64,000 nt of DNA from Hyphomicrobium_A sp963782555 (lineage in GTDB: Bacteria > Pseudomonadota > Alphaproteobacteria > Rhizobiales > Hyphomicrobiaceae): NCBI GenBank assembly GCA_963782555.1, contig CAWAKB010000004.1, positions 558,001 through 622,000 of the forward strand. The letters are read 5' to 3'. Position numbers and translations under genes: made by a program. The notes below the pieces were generated by a model. It saw only the letters and a list, made by a program, of their open reading frames with translations. It was not told the DNA's origin and searched no databases. Below, piece after piece: positions 17,166 to 24,975 of the stretch. Positions within the stretch are counted from its first letter, which is position 1; each line of letters starts with the position of its first letter.

Positions 17166-17601
17166 TCAGGTGCGCCAGGGATGCGCCGGAATCTCGCTGA
17201 CGCCGACGACCTTGCACCCAGCCTCCGCCACCGCATGATCGTTCTCCACCGAGCTGCCGCTGACGCCGATGGCGCCGATGAGCACACCCTCGTCGTCGAC
17301 GATCGGCAACCCGCCCGGGAAGGTGATCAGACCCTCATTGGAATGCTCGATGCCATAGAGCGATTTGCCCGGCTGCGACAGCTTGCCGATCTCGCCCGTC
17401 GGCATCATGAAGAACACGGCCGTCTTCGCCTTCTTGATGGCGATGTCAATGGAGCCGACCCAGGCGTCGTCCATACGCAGGAACCCCTTCAGGTTCGCGC
17501 CCGAAGTCGACGACTGCGATGCACATCTGCGTGTCGAGCTTCACGGCCTTCTTGCGCGCGGCCTCGATCGCCTTCTGCGCCTGCTCCATCGTGACGTGCA
17601 T
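17166..17601 (-). pseudogene. GlcG/HbpS-like heme-binding family protein, one-base frameshift
   Basis: Two frames together give a protein of about 144 residues of the GlcG/HbpS family. The first part starts MHVTMEQAQKAIEAARKK (ATG 17601, GGAGAG ribosome site five bases before it) and runs to MCIAVVD. Reading then continues in the other frame as a GANLKGFLRMDDAWVG-type segment, through GLPIVDDEGVLIGAIGVSG to the end. An extra base in the run near 17504 (minus-strand GACTTCGGG instead of GACTCGGG) explains the shift. Family members bind heme or are accessory to glycolate operons. I lean to sequence error, since the rest is intact. Confidence 0.7.
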
Positions 17602-17639
17602 CTATCTCTCCGTTGCTACTGCGTGCAGCGTACCGTTCT

Positions 17640-18674
17640 CTAGGCGGCTTTCTCCAGCTTCTCGCTCCATTTGCCCAATGCTGCGAGCGAGTTCATCTTG
17701 GCGCGATGCGTGAAGGCACGTTGGCCAGCCGCCACGTTCTCCGACTTGCCGCCCCAGGCGTGAAGCGCCGCATGCTGCAGGGCGCGGCCATAGGAGAATG
17801 TCAGGGTCCACGGCACCCCGCCGATCTGGTTCATGAGCGACAGGTTCTCGGTCGCCTGCTCATCCGACTGGCCGCCGGAGAGGAAGGCAATGCCGGGAAC
17901 GGCGGCTGGAACCGTCGACTTGAGGCACTTGATGGTGAGCTCGGCCACCTGCTGCGGGCTTGCCTGCTTGGGGCACTTCTGACCGGCGATGATCATGTTG
18001 GGCTTGAGGATCATGCCGTCGAGCGCCACGCGCGCGTCGTAGAGCTCGCGGAACACGGTGCGCTGCGTCCACTCCGTCACCTCATAGCAGCGCTCGATCG
18101 TGTGGTCGGCATGCGCGCCGTCCATCAGCACCTCCGGCTCCACGATCGGGACGATCCCGGCCTCCTGGGCGAGCGCGGCATAGCGCGCCAGCGCATGGGC
18201 GTTGGCCTTGATGCAATTCCAGGTGGGCGTGCCGCGGGCGATGGTGATCACCGCGCGCCACTTGGCGAAGCGCGCGCCGAGCTTGTAGTACTCGGCGAAA
18301 CGATTGCGTAATCCGTCGAGGCCTTCCGTCACCTTCTCGATGTCGACGGTGGGGCCGGCGAGCGGCTTGGCGCCCTCGTCCACCTTGATGCCGGGGATGG
18401 CGCCCGATGCCTTGATCACGTCGACCAGCGGCGTGCCGTCCTTGGCCTTCTGGCGGATGGTCTCGTCATAGAGGATAACGCCGGAGACGTGGTTCTTCAT
18501 GCCGTCGGTTGCACGGAACAGCATCTCGCGATAGTCGCGCCGCGTCTCCTCGGTGGAGATGACGCCGATCTCATCGAAGCGCTTCTTGATGGTTCCTGAG
18601 CTTTCGTCGGCGGCGAGGAGGCCCTTGCCCGGAGCGACCATGGCGTGGGCAATATCGGAAAGCGTCTCTGTCAT
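17640..18674 (-). CDS. Fructose-bisphosphate aldolase class I
   Basis: Class I (Schiff-base) aldolase of 344 residues that cleaves fructose-1,6-bisphosphate to triose phosphates in glycolysis/gluconeogenesis. Motifs: GKGLLAADESSGTIKKRF at the N-terminus, WRAVI, EPEVLMDG, and the Schiff-base lysine in GMILKPNMI; GIAFLSGGQSDEQATENL and SYGRALQ bind phosphate. No metal site is needed. ATG 18674 has an AAGAGG site eight bases upstream. It is homologous to the eukaryote-type enzyme rather than the FbaB/DhnA archaeal type. Confidence 0.95.
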   Translation of the reverse strand: MTETLSDIAHAMVAPGKGLLAADESSGTIKKRFDEIGVISTEETRRDYREMLFRATDGMKNHVSGVILYDETIRQKAKDGTPLVDVIKASGAIPGIKVDEGAKPLAGPTVDIEKVTEGLDGLRNRFAEYYKLGARFAKWRAVITIARGTPTWNCIKANAHALARYAALAQEAGIVPIVEPEVLMDGAHADHTIERCYEVTEWTQRTVFRELYDARVALDGMILKPNMIIAGQKCPKQASPQQVAELTIKCLKSTVPAAVPGIAFLSGGQSDEQATENLSLMNQIGGVPWTLTFSYGRALQHAALHAWGGKSENVAAGQRAFTHRAKMNSLAALGKWSEKLEKAA

Positions 18675-18894
18675 GGGAGCGACCTCTTGTCGGGTGGTCT
18701 TGGAATGTCCGCTGACGAGGACTTAGCGCCAATTCGCCATCGGGGCCAGGGGCCAGCGGCGGAACTCACACAAAGACCACTTCGGCAGCACCTAACGCGC
18801 TGCCGATCGCGCGACGCATAAATTCCAGACACAAATATAGTCCTCATGCGCCCGAGGTCGGGCGCCGTCGCTGCCGACATGCCAAACCGATTGG

Positions 18895-19197
18895 TTAGCG
18901 GGACCGGGCCTTGCGCGTGGCCGCCGCCTTGCGCGCCGAGGCCTTGCGTGCGGCGGCGGGACGCCGGGCCGAAGCCCTCCCGCCCAAACGCCCGCCCTTG
19001 CGGGACGCCGTTTTGGTCGTGCGCTTGCCGCGGCCCGAGCCGCTCTTCTTGCCGCCGCCGGTTTCCTCGTTGACGGTGGCCCAGGCGCGGCGCTCGGCCT
19101 TTTTCTTCGGAACGCCGCGGCGCCGGTAGCCGGACTCGATGTGCTCGGCCATTCGTTTCTGCTTTTGCGTATAGCTCGACTTGTCTCCACGAGGCAT
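18895..19197 (-). CDS. Small basic protein with histone H1-like tail (annotated elsewhere as plasmid stabilization protein)
   Basis: A 100-residue, very basic protein. The N-terminal ~45 residues (PRGDKSSYTQKQKRMAEHIE and AERRAWATVN) match a small conserved domain common in rhizobia under the uninformative name plasmid stabilization protein. The remainder is a Lys/Arg/Ala repeat tail (KASARKAAATRKARSR) like histone H1 or HU tails, suggesting nucleic-acid binding. Stress-response roles are speculative. No antitoxin or plasmid gene accompanies it. Confidence 0.75.
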   Translation of the reverse strand: MPRGDKSSYTQKQKRMAEHIESGYRRRGVPKKKAERRAWATVNEETGGGKKSGSGRGKRTTKTASRKGGRLGGRASARRPAAARKASARKAAATRKARSR

Positions 19198-19389
19198 GAT
19201 TTCGGTCTCCTGTCGTCTTCTGCCCCCTCAATCAACGCATCACGCGGAGATTTCGTTGCGCCGGCCCCGGTCTTTCGCGCTTGGCGCAGACGTGCATAAA
19301 TGTCATCGCGCCATCGTAAGGGCACCATCGTAAGGACAAAAGAGCGGTTAAAGCTCAAAGCTAAAGGCTTCGAAGTGGAGGGACGATCG

Positions 19390-19803
19390 ATGACGGCAAC
19401 AGCCTTTCGCAGCGGCCTCCTGGCGGCAGCGGCTCTGCTTGCTGCCGCGGCCTCCCCGGTGTCTGCAGAGACCTTGTCATTCAAGGCCGATCTCTCGCCG
19501 GTGGCCGGGACCAACAGCAAGGCTTCCGGCACGCTGACGGCGGACTATGACACCAACTCCAAGAAGCTCACGTGGCGGGGCAGCTACCGCGGCCTCGGCA
19601 CCTATGCGACCGCCGCCAACATACACGGGGCCGACAACCGCGTGGTCGTGCGCCTGCGCTCCTTCGACAGCCCCTTCGAGGGCATCGCCATCGTCTCCGA
19701 AAAGCAGGCGCCCGACCTGATCGCGGGGCGCTGGTACGTTCTCGTGCGCACCGCCGCCTTCCCCAACGGCGAGCTGCGCGGCCAGATGGACGCGCCCAAA
19801 TAG
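19390..19803 (+). CDS. Exported CHRD-domain protein
   Basis: A 137-residue secreted protein. A signal peptide (SGLLAAAALLAAAASPVSA) is followed by a single CHRD domain, recognised by LSFKADLSPVAGTNSKASGT, TWRGSYRGL, ANIHGAD and the terminal NGELRGQMDA. CHRD was named from chordin; bacterial roles are unknown. The ATG at 19390 is supported by GGAGG eight bases upstream. It is the last undamaged gene before the frameshift-rich island. Confidence 0.85.
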   Translation: MTATAFRSGLLAAAALLAAAASPVSAETLSFKADLSPVAGTNSKASGTLTADYDTNSKKLTWRGSYRGLGTYATAANIHGADNRVVVRLRSFDSPFEGIAIVSEKQAPDLIAGRWYVLVRTAAFPNGELRGQMDAPK

Positions 19804-19890
19804 AACGCATTCAACCGCGGCTAGCTGCGGGCAACGGCAACCCGCGCGACAGGCGTTTCCTTCTAAGCGAGGTTGTCCTTCGAGCAGGAG

Positions 19891-20056
19891 ATGCGCCATG
19901 CCCGACACGCACCAAGCCCCGGCTCGCCCCTACCCCGCAAGAAGGCGCGTCAGGGCGAGATCATCCTGAAGAGCCCCTCGGCAGCGCGCGATGTTCATCG
20001 CCGGATTGGCCGGCTTCCTGGTGATCGGCCTCGCGATCACCTTCCTGCTGCGCTGA
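19891..20056 (+). pseudogene. Small single-helix membrane protein, frame broken
   Basis: A short gene of about 54 codons. One frame gives PLPRKKARQGEIILKSPSA, and the next gives MFIAGLAGFLVIGLAITFLLR ending at TGA 20054. Joining them needs removal of one base near 19985-19990. The product resembles small alphaproteobacterial peptides with a basic GEIIL segment followed by one membrane helix; function unknown. An AGGAG site lies before ATG 19891/19898, of which the second has better spacing but needs a further shift. Confidence 0.5.
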
Positions 20057-20083
20057 GGTGCGGCGGCATTCATCAGGCCGCGT

Positions 20084-20685
20084 TTAGCGCTTCACCTGGA
20101 ACAATCGCCGCTGCAGGAAAAGGCTGTAGCTTTCGTTCTGCATCGCTTCGAGGCCAACGCGTCGCAGAAACGCCTCTGCCACTTGCGCCTCTGAGCCTCG
20201 ACGGCAGCGGTCTGCAAGCCGATCGTCGCCGATGACGAGCCGGGTAAACTCCGCCTCGCAGTCGCCCAGATCAAAAAGCGTGCGCTCCTTGTCCACGACC
20301 GCAACGGCCGAGCGAGGGCTGCTCCGCCGCGAGCGCAACGAGCGCCGCCTCGGTAAACGGGGGCGCGTCGCCCGAGCTCCACGTCGATCCCCAGCGCCGG
20401 CGCGACGACGTTCTCGACATCGTCGGCCGGTAGCGGAAACTCGCGACTTGAATATGGGCTGCCATTGCTCCAGCAGCTGCAAGCGCCCTGACCAGCCCCT
20501 TAACCTCCAAGCGGTCCGCGCGGATCTTCACGTTCGATTCCACGTTGAGCCGCGTCACGATGTAGGTCTCGCGGCTTGCCGGCTGCTCGGCGCCGCGTCC
20601 CGAGCGCCGCGAAGGAGTCGCGAACAGCCGCCAGGTCCTTGCCGAAGATGCGAAACTCAAAGCGCGCGACGTCCTGGAATTTCAT
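20084..20685 (-). pseudogene. Conserved hypothetical protein, several frameshifts (possible CYTH-like fold)
   Basis: Fragments in three frames are collinear: MKFQDVARFEFRIFGKDLAA, then RETYIVTRLNVESNVKIRAD and RLEVKGLVRAL, LLEQWQPIFKS, AVAVVDKERTLFDLGDCEAE, FTRLVIGDDRL and NESYSLFLQRRLFQV. The whole would be ~195 residues. The ETYIVT...NVKIR...LEVKGL pattern recalls the CYTH/triphosphate-tunnel fold but I cannot confirm it. Region length is not a multiple of three. ATG at 20685 is the likely start. It lies just downstream of kbl on the same strand. Confidence 0.5.
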
Positions 20686-20693
20686 GGGCCGCC

Positions 20694-21948
20694 TCAAGCC
20701 GTGAAGCGCGACAGCGCATCAAGCGCCTCGTCGATGTCGGCGGTGGTGTGGTCGGCGCGAGATCTGGAAGCGGATCTCCTCCTCGCCCTTGGGCACGACC
20801 GGGTAGTTGAGCCCGGTGGCGAGAATGCCGTGCTGCGCGCAGGTGCGCGACGAGCGCGCGCGGTGCGCTCGGTGTCGCGCACCAGCAGCGGCACGACGGG
20901 ATGCTCGCCGGCGACCGTCTCGAGCCCGAGCGCGTCGAGCCCCTCGCGGAAGCGCGCGGTCATGGCGCGCAGATGCGCGAGCAGCGCGCGCCCGTCCTCG
21001 GCTGTCGACGCGGTCGACGGCGACGAGCGCGGCCTCGGCCTCCGCCGGGCGTGATCGGGTTGGAGTAGATGTAGAAGGGCGAGGTCTCGCGCAGGTAGTC
21101 GATGATCGATCTCGCTGGCCGACGACATAGCCGCCGTTGACGCCGAAGGCCTTGCCGAGCGTGCCGACCAGCAGGTCGACGCCGGCGCAGCCGCGTGACC
21201 TCCTCGGTGCCGCGGCCGGTCGCGCCGAAGCGCGCCGACGCCGTGCGAGTCGTCGACGACCACGATCGACGTTCTCGGCGAAGCGCGCGTCGTAGGCCGA
21301 CGGCGAGCTTCATGATCTTGTCGAGCGGCGCATGATCGCCGCGCATGCTGAAGACGCCGTCGGTGACGACGATGGCGCGCGGTGCAGTCTGCGGCGGCCG
21401 CGGTCGAGGCTGCGCTCCAGGCGCTCCAGGTCGAGGTGGGGGTAGATGCGCTTGTCCGCCGGCCGCGCCAGCGCGATCGCGTTGATGATGCAGTTGTGGT
21501 TGAGCTCGTCGCTGATCACCGCGGTCTCGCGGCGTGATGAGCGGCGGCAGGATGCCCATGACGGTGGCGTAGGCGGAGCTGAAGAGCATCGCCGGCCTCG
21601 CGCCCGTGGAAGCGCGGCGAGCCGCTGCTTCGAGCGCGACGTGCGGCGCCCAGGTGCCGCTGATGAAGCGCACCGCGCCCGGCCCGGTGCCGTAGCGGCG
21701 CACGGCCTCCTCCTCGGCGGCGATGACGCGGGCATCGAAGCGAAAGCCCCAGATAGCTGTTGGAGTTCATGCGCAGGAAGGGCGTGTCGCCGTCGCCCTC
21801 GATCAGGAAGCGCGGGCCGCTTGCCGTCGCGCCGGCGGCACGACGCCGCGGTGACGGTTTCGGCGCCCTTGAGCCGGCCCGAGCGCGCGACAACTCGTCG
21901 AGCCTGGTCGCTGCAAGCAGCGGCTCGTCAAGCCGTGTCGGTGGGCAT
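20694..21948 (-). pseudogene. kbl: 2-amino-3-ketobutyrate CoA ligase (glycine C-acetyltransferase), multiply frameshifted
   Basis: PLP enzyme of the alpha-oxoamine synthase family that splits 2-amino-3-ketobutyrate with CoA into glycine and acetyl-CoA. Recognisable pieces in order: FLRMNSNSYLGLS, RYGTGPGAVRFISGTW, AMLFSSAYATVMGILPPLI, SDELNHNCIINAIALARPAD, VVDDSHGVGA, a lysine-containing GTLGKAFGVNGGYVVG counterpart, REGLDALGLETVAGEHPVVP and ADIDEALDALSRFTA. They sit in all three frames, separated every few tens to a few hundred bases by breaks that mostly look like extra bases. ATG 21948 has GGAGGAG upstream. Directly downstream of tdh, completing threonine-to-glycine conversion. Confidence 0.8.
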
Positions 21949-21975
21949 CGGCGGTCTCCTCCCATCCGTGTCCGT

Positions 21976-22954
21976 CTAGCGAGCCCGCGCGCGGCGGCAA
22001 GCTTGTCCTGAGCCGCGCGAGCATGTCCGTCGTCATCGCGTCGAGGTCGAAGCGCGGCGCCAAGCCCCAGTCGCTGCGCGCGCGGCGCTGTCGTCGAGCG
22101 AGCGCGGCCAGCAGTCGGCGATCGCCTGGCGCACCGGGTCGATCTCGTAGTCGACGGCGAAGTCCGGGATGTGCCGGCGGATGGCCGTCGGCGATCTCGG
22201 CCGGCGTGACGCTCATGGCCGGTGACGTTGTAGGCGTTGCGATGGCGCAGGCGGCCCGGGTCGGCCTCCATCAGCTCGCATCATCGCGCGCGATCGCGTC
22301 GGGCATGTACATCATGTCGAGGCGGGTATCTGCCGACGAGAAAGCAGGTGTAGCTGCGCGTAGCGCACCGCGTGCGTGAACATCTCCACGGCGTAGTCCG
22401 TGGTGCCGCCGCCGGGCGCCGCGACGTAGGAGATGAGGCCGGGAAGGCGCAAGCCCGCGCGTGTCGATGCCGAAGCGCGTGCGCGTAGTAGTCGCACAGC
22501 AGCTCGCCGGCGACCTTGGTGACCCCGTAGATCGTCGTCGGCCGCTGGATGGTGACCTGCGGCGTGGCATCGCGCGGCGTCGACGGGCCGAAGGCGCCGA
22601 TGGAGCTCGGGAAGAAGACCTGGCAGCCGTACTCGCGCGCGACCTCCAGCACATTGTAGAGGCCGCCCATGTTGACGCTCCAGGCGAGCTGGGGCGCGGC
22701 CTCGGCCGACGGCCGAGAGCAGGGCGGCCAGGTGGTAGATGGTGCCGACGTCGTAGCGGCGCACCACCTCGTGCAGCTGATGCGCCTCGGTGCAATCGAG
22801 GTGCCCGTAGGGCGCGCAGCGCCGCCGCGCCGACCGGCGGCAGCACCTTGAGGTCGGTCGCGATCACCCGCTCGGCGCCGTAGCGCTCGCGCAGCGCGGG
22901 CACCAGCTCGGAGCCGATCTGCCCAAGAGCGCCCGTCACCAGGATCGTTGCCAT
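21976..22954 (-). pseudogene. tdh: L-threonine 3-dehydrogenase, NAD-epimerase (SDR) type, multiply frameshifted
   Basis: Pieces in order: MATILVTGALGQIGSELVPA (ATG 22954), YDVGTIYHLAALLSA, NVLEVAREYGCQVFFPSSIG, AFGPSTPRDATPQVTIQRPT, TIYGVTKVAGELLCDYYAH with the catalytic YxxxK, PGLISYVAAPGGGTTDYAVE, RLDMMYMPDAI, NAYNVTG and DWGLAPRFDLDAMTTDML. This is the short-chain, epimerase-like TDH seen in some bacteria and animals, not the zinc MDR enzyme of E. coli. It oxidises L-threonine to 2-amino-3-ketobutyrate. Adjacent to kbl in one transcript. The stop is probably at 21976-21978. Confidence 0.75.
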
Positions 22955-22991
22955 CAGGGCCTCCGTGCGCGCCGCGCTCGAGCGCGCGCCG

Positions 22992-24007
22992 TCAATGATA
23001 GTAGCCGCGGTACCATTCGACAAAGCGCGCGATGCCCGTCCTCGATCGGCGTCGCCGGCTTGAAGCCGACGTCGGCAACGAGGTCGTCGACGTCGGCAAA
23101 GGTGTTGGGCACGTCGCCCGGCTGCAGCGGCAGAAAGTTCTTCTTCGCCTTCCGGCCCAGCGCCTTCTCCAGGCAGGTCGATGAAGTGCATCAGCTCTAC
23201 GGGATTGTTGTTGCCGATGTTGTAGAGCCGGTAGGGGGCCGACGAGGTGGCGGGATCGGGCTCTTCGCCGCTCCAGTCGGGGTCGGGGGCGGCGACGCGA
23301 TCGGCGGTGCGCACCACACCCTCCGACGATGTCGTCGATGTAGGTGAAGTCGCGCGCGTGATGGCCGTTGTTGAACACGTCGATCGGCTCGCCCGCGAGG
23401 ATCTTGCGCGTGAAGAGGAACAGCGCCATGTCGGGCCGGCCCCAGGGCCCGTAGACGGTGAAGAAGCGCAAGGCCGGTCACCGGCAGGCGGTAGAGATGC
23501 GCGTAGGTGTGCGCCATCAGCTCGTTCGCCTTCTTGGTGGCGGCATAGAGGCTCAGCGGGATGATCGACGTTCTGGTGCACGCTGTAACGGCATCTGCCG
23601 TGTTGGCGCCGTAGACGGAGCTCGAGGACGCGAAGCACCAGGTGCTCGACGCCGTTGTGGCGGCAGCCCTCCAGGACGTGCAGTGTGCCGACGATATTGG
23701 AATCCACGTAGGCGTGGGGATTTTCCAGCGAGTAGCGGACGCCCGGCTTGGGCCGCGAGATGAATGACGCGTTGCGGCTCGCGTCTCGGCGAACAGGCGC
23801 TCCATGCCGGCACGGTCGGTGAGATCCAGCTTGTGGAAAGCAAAGCCGTTGCGCGCCCTGCAGCCTGGAAAGCCGCGCCTCCTTCAGCTTCACGTCGTAG
23901 TAGGTATTGAGATTGTCGAGCCCGATGACCTCGTCGCCGCGGTCGAGGAGCGCCTGGGCCGTATGGTAGCCGATGAACCCCGCGGCACCGGTAACGAGAA
24001 ATCGCAT
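22992..24007 (-). pseudogene. UDP-glucuronate 4-epimerase-like NAD-dependent epimerase, frameshifted
   Basis: Starts MRFLVTGAAGFIGYHTAQAL at 24007 and ends EWYRGYYH at 22992, about 335 residues once repaired. Diagnostic segments: GLDNLNTYYDVKLKEARL, GVRYSLENPHAYVDSN, SLYAATKKANELMAHTYAHL (catalytic YxxxK), FFTVYGPWGRPDMALFLFT and RDFTYIDDIV. This is the LspL/CapI-type epimerase that makes UDP-galacturonate for surface glycans. Extra single bases are evident near 23854, 23781, 23743, 23636, 23598, 23586, 23561 and 23472, among others; the amino-acid sequence between them is undamaged. Confidence 0.8.
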
Positions 24008-24327
24008 GATTCTTTAACCTTGCGGATGGCCCGCGCCTCTCGTACCCGCGCGGGACTGCCGCAGGCCGCCGCTAAGTGAAACGGGGCGCCTGTCAAGGCG
24101 GGCAATCCTGGCAGCGCTTTGGTCAGGTTGCGAGGGTAACGGCCAGCAGATAGATTGCCGGCGCTATCGAAAGGCCCTCTTCAGGCTGAGGTGCAGATTT
24201 GGTTTGAGAGCACCTACATGCTCCTGGCATGCTAAGCCAATAAGCCCTAGATGGCGGCATTCCGCGCAGGACCGAAGAGACAAATAGGGATGAATCAATT
24301 GGGCGTCGTATTTGGTCGGGGAGGGCA
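24008..24327. other. Divergent intergenic region (320 bp)
   Basis: Space between the epimerase (minus) and the SIS gene (plus), somewhat less GC-rich than its surroundings. It must hold promoters for both directions, but I could not identify convincing -35/-10 or sigma-54 elements, hairpin terminators or a reading frame with coding character. Confidence 0.5.
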
Positions 24328-24947
24328 GTGAGCGTGCTGAAAGGTTTGGCCGAGACGGCCCCAATAGACGAGATCACGGCCTACTTCGAGGAGATCGGCC
24401 GCGTTTGCGCCGCGGCCCGGATCAGCGACGATGAGGGGCACCCGATGACCTCGCAGGCCGGGTTCGAATGGGTCGTCCGAGCATGCGCTCAAGCGCCCAG
24501 GCGAGCGGCAACAAGATGATCCTGATCGGCAACGGCGGCAGCGCCGCCATCGCCAGTCACCAAGCCATCGAATTTCTGAAAAACGGCGGCATTCGCGCGC
24601 TCGCCCTGAACGACGGCGCCTCGCTCACGGCGCTCGCCAACGACTTCGGCTACGCCAACGTCTTTGCCGAGCAAATCAAGATGATCGGCCAGAGCGGCGA
24701 CCTGCTCATCGCCATCAGCAGCTCGGGCCAATCGACCAATATTCTGAAAGGCGTCGAGGTTGCGCGCGAGACCGGCATCTCGGTCGTGACCTTCAGCGGC
24801 TTCAAGCCCGACAACCTGTTGCGTGGCAAGGGCGATGTGAATTTTTATGTCGCCTCCGATCAGTACGGCTTCGTCGAGATCGCGCATCACGCGCTCATCC
24901 AGGCCATCCTCGACCTCAACGTGATCCCTCGGCGCGCCGCGGAGTGA
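24328..24947 (+). pseudogene. GmhA-like SIS-domain phosphosugar isomerase, two one-base insertions
   Basis: The two frames join to a ~205-residue SIS protein similar to sedoheptulose-7-phosphate isomerase. N-terminal part: GTG 24328 with GGGAGG upstream, VLKGLAETAPIDEITAYFEE to SQAGFEWVV. After extra bases near 24476 and 24497 the second frame gives NKMILIGNGGSAAIASHQAI, NDGASLTALANDFGY, SGDLLIAISSSGQSTNILKG and IAHHALIQAILDL. The GNGGSAA and SSSGQS loops bind the sugar phosphate. It begins the polysaccharide island and is 28 bases before the CysNC-like gene. The frameshifts are probably sequence errors. Confidence 0.7.
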
Positions 24948-24975
24948 TCGATCGTGGCGATCACCTCGCCACCCC

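Noticed and set aside
22992..24007. Interpreting the epimerase and its neighbours as true ancient pseudogenes
   Set aside because: Motifs and amino-acid order are intact between breaks and the breaks I traced are single extra bases; sequence error is simpler.
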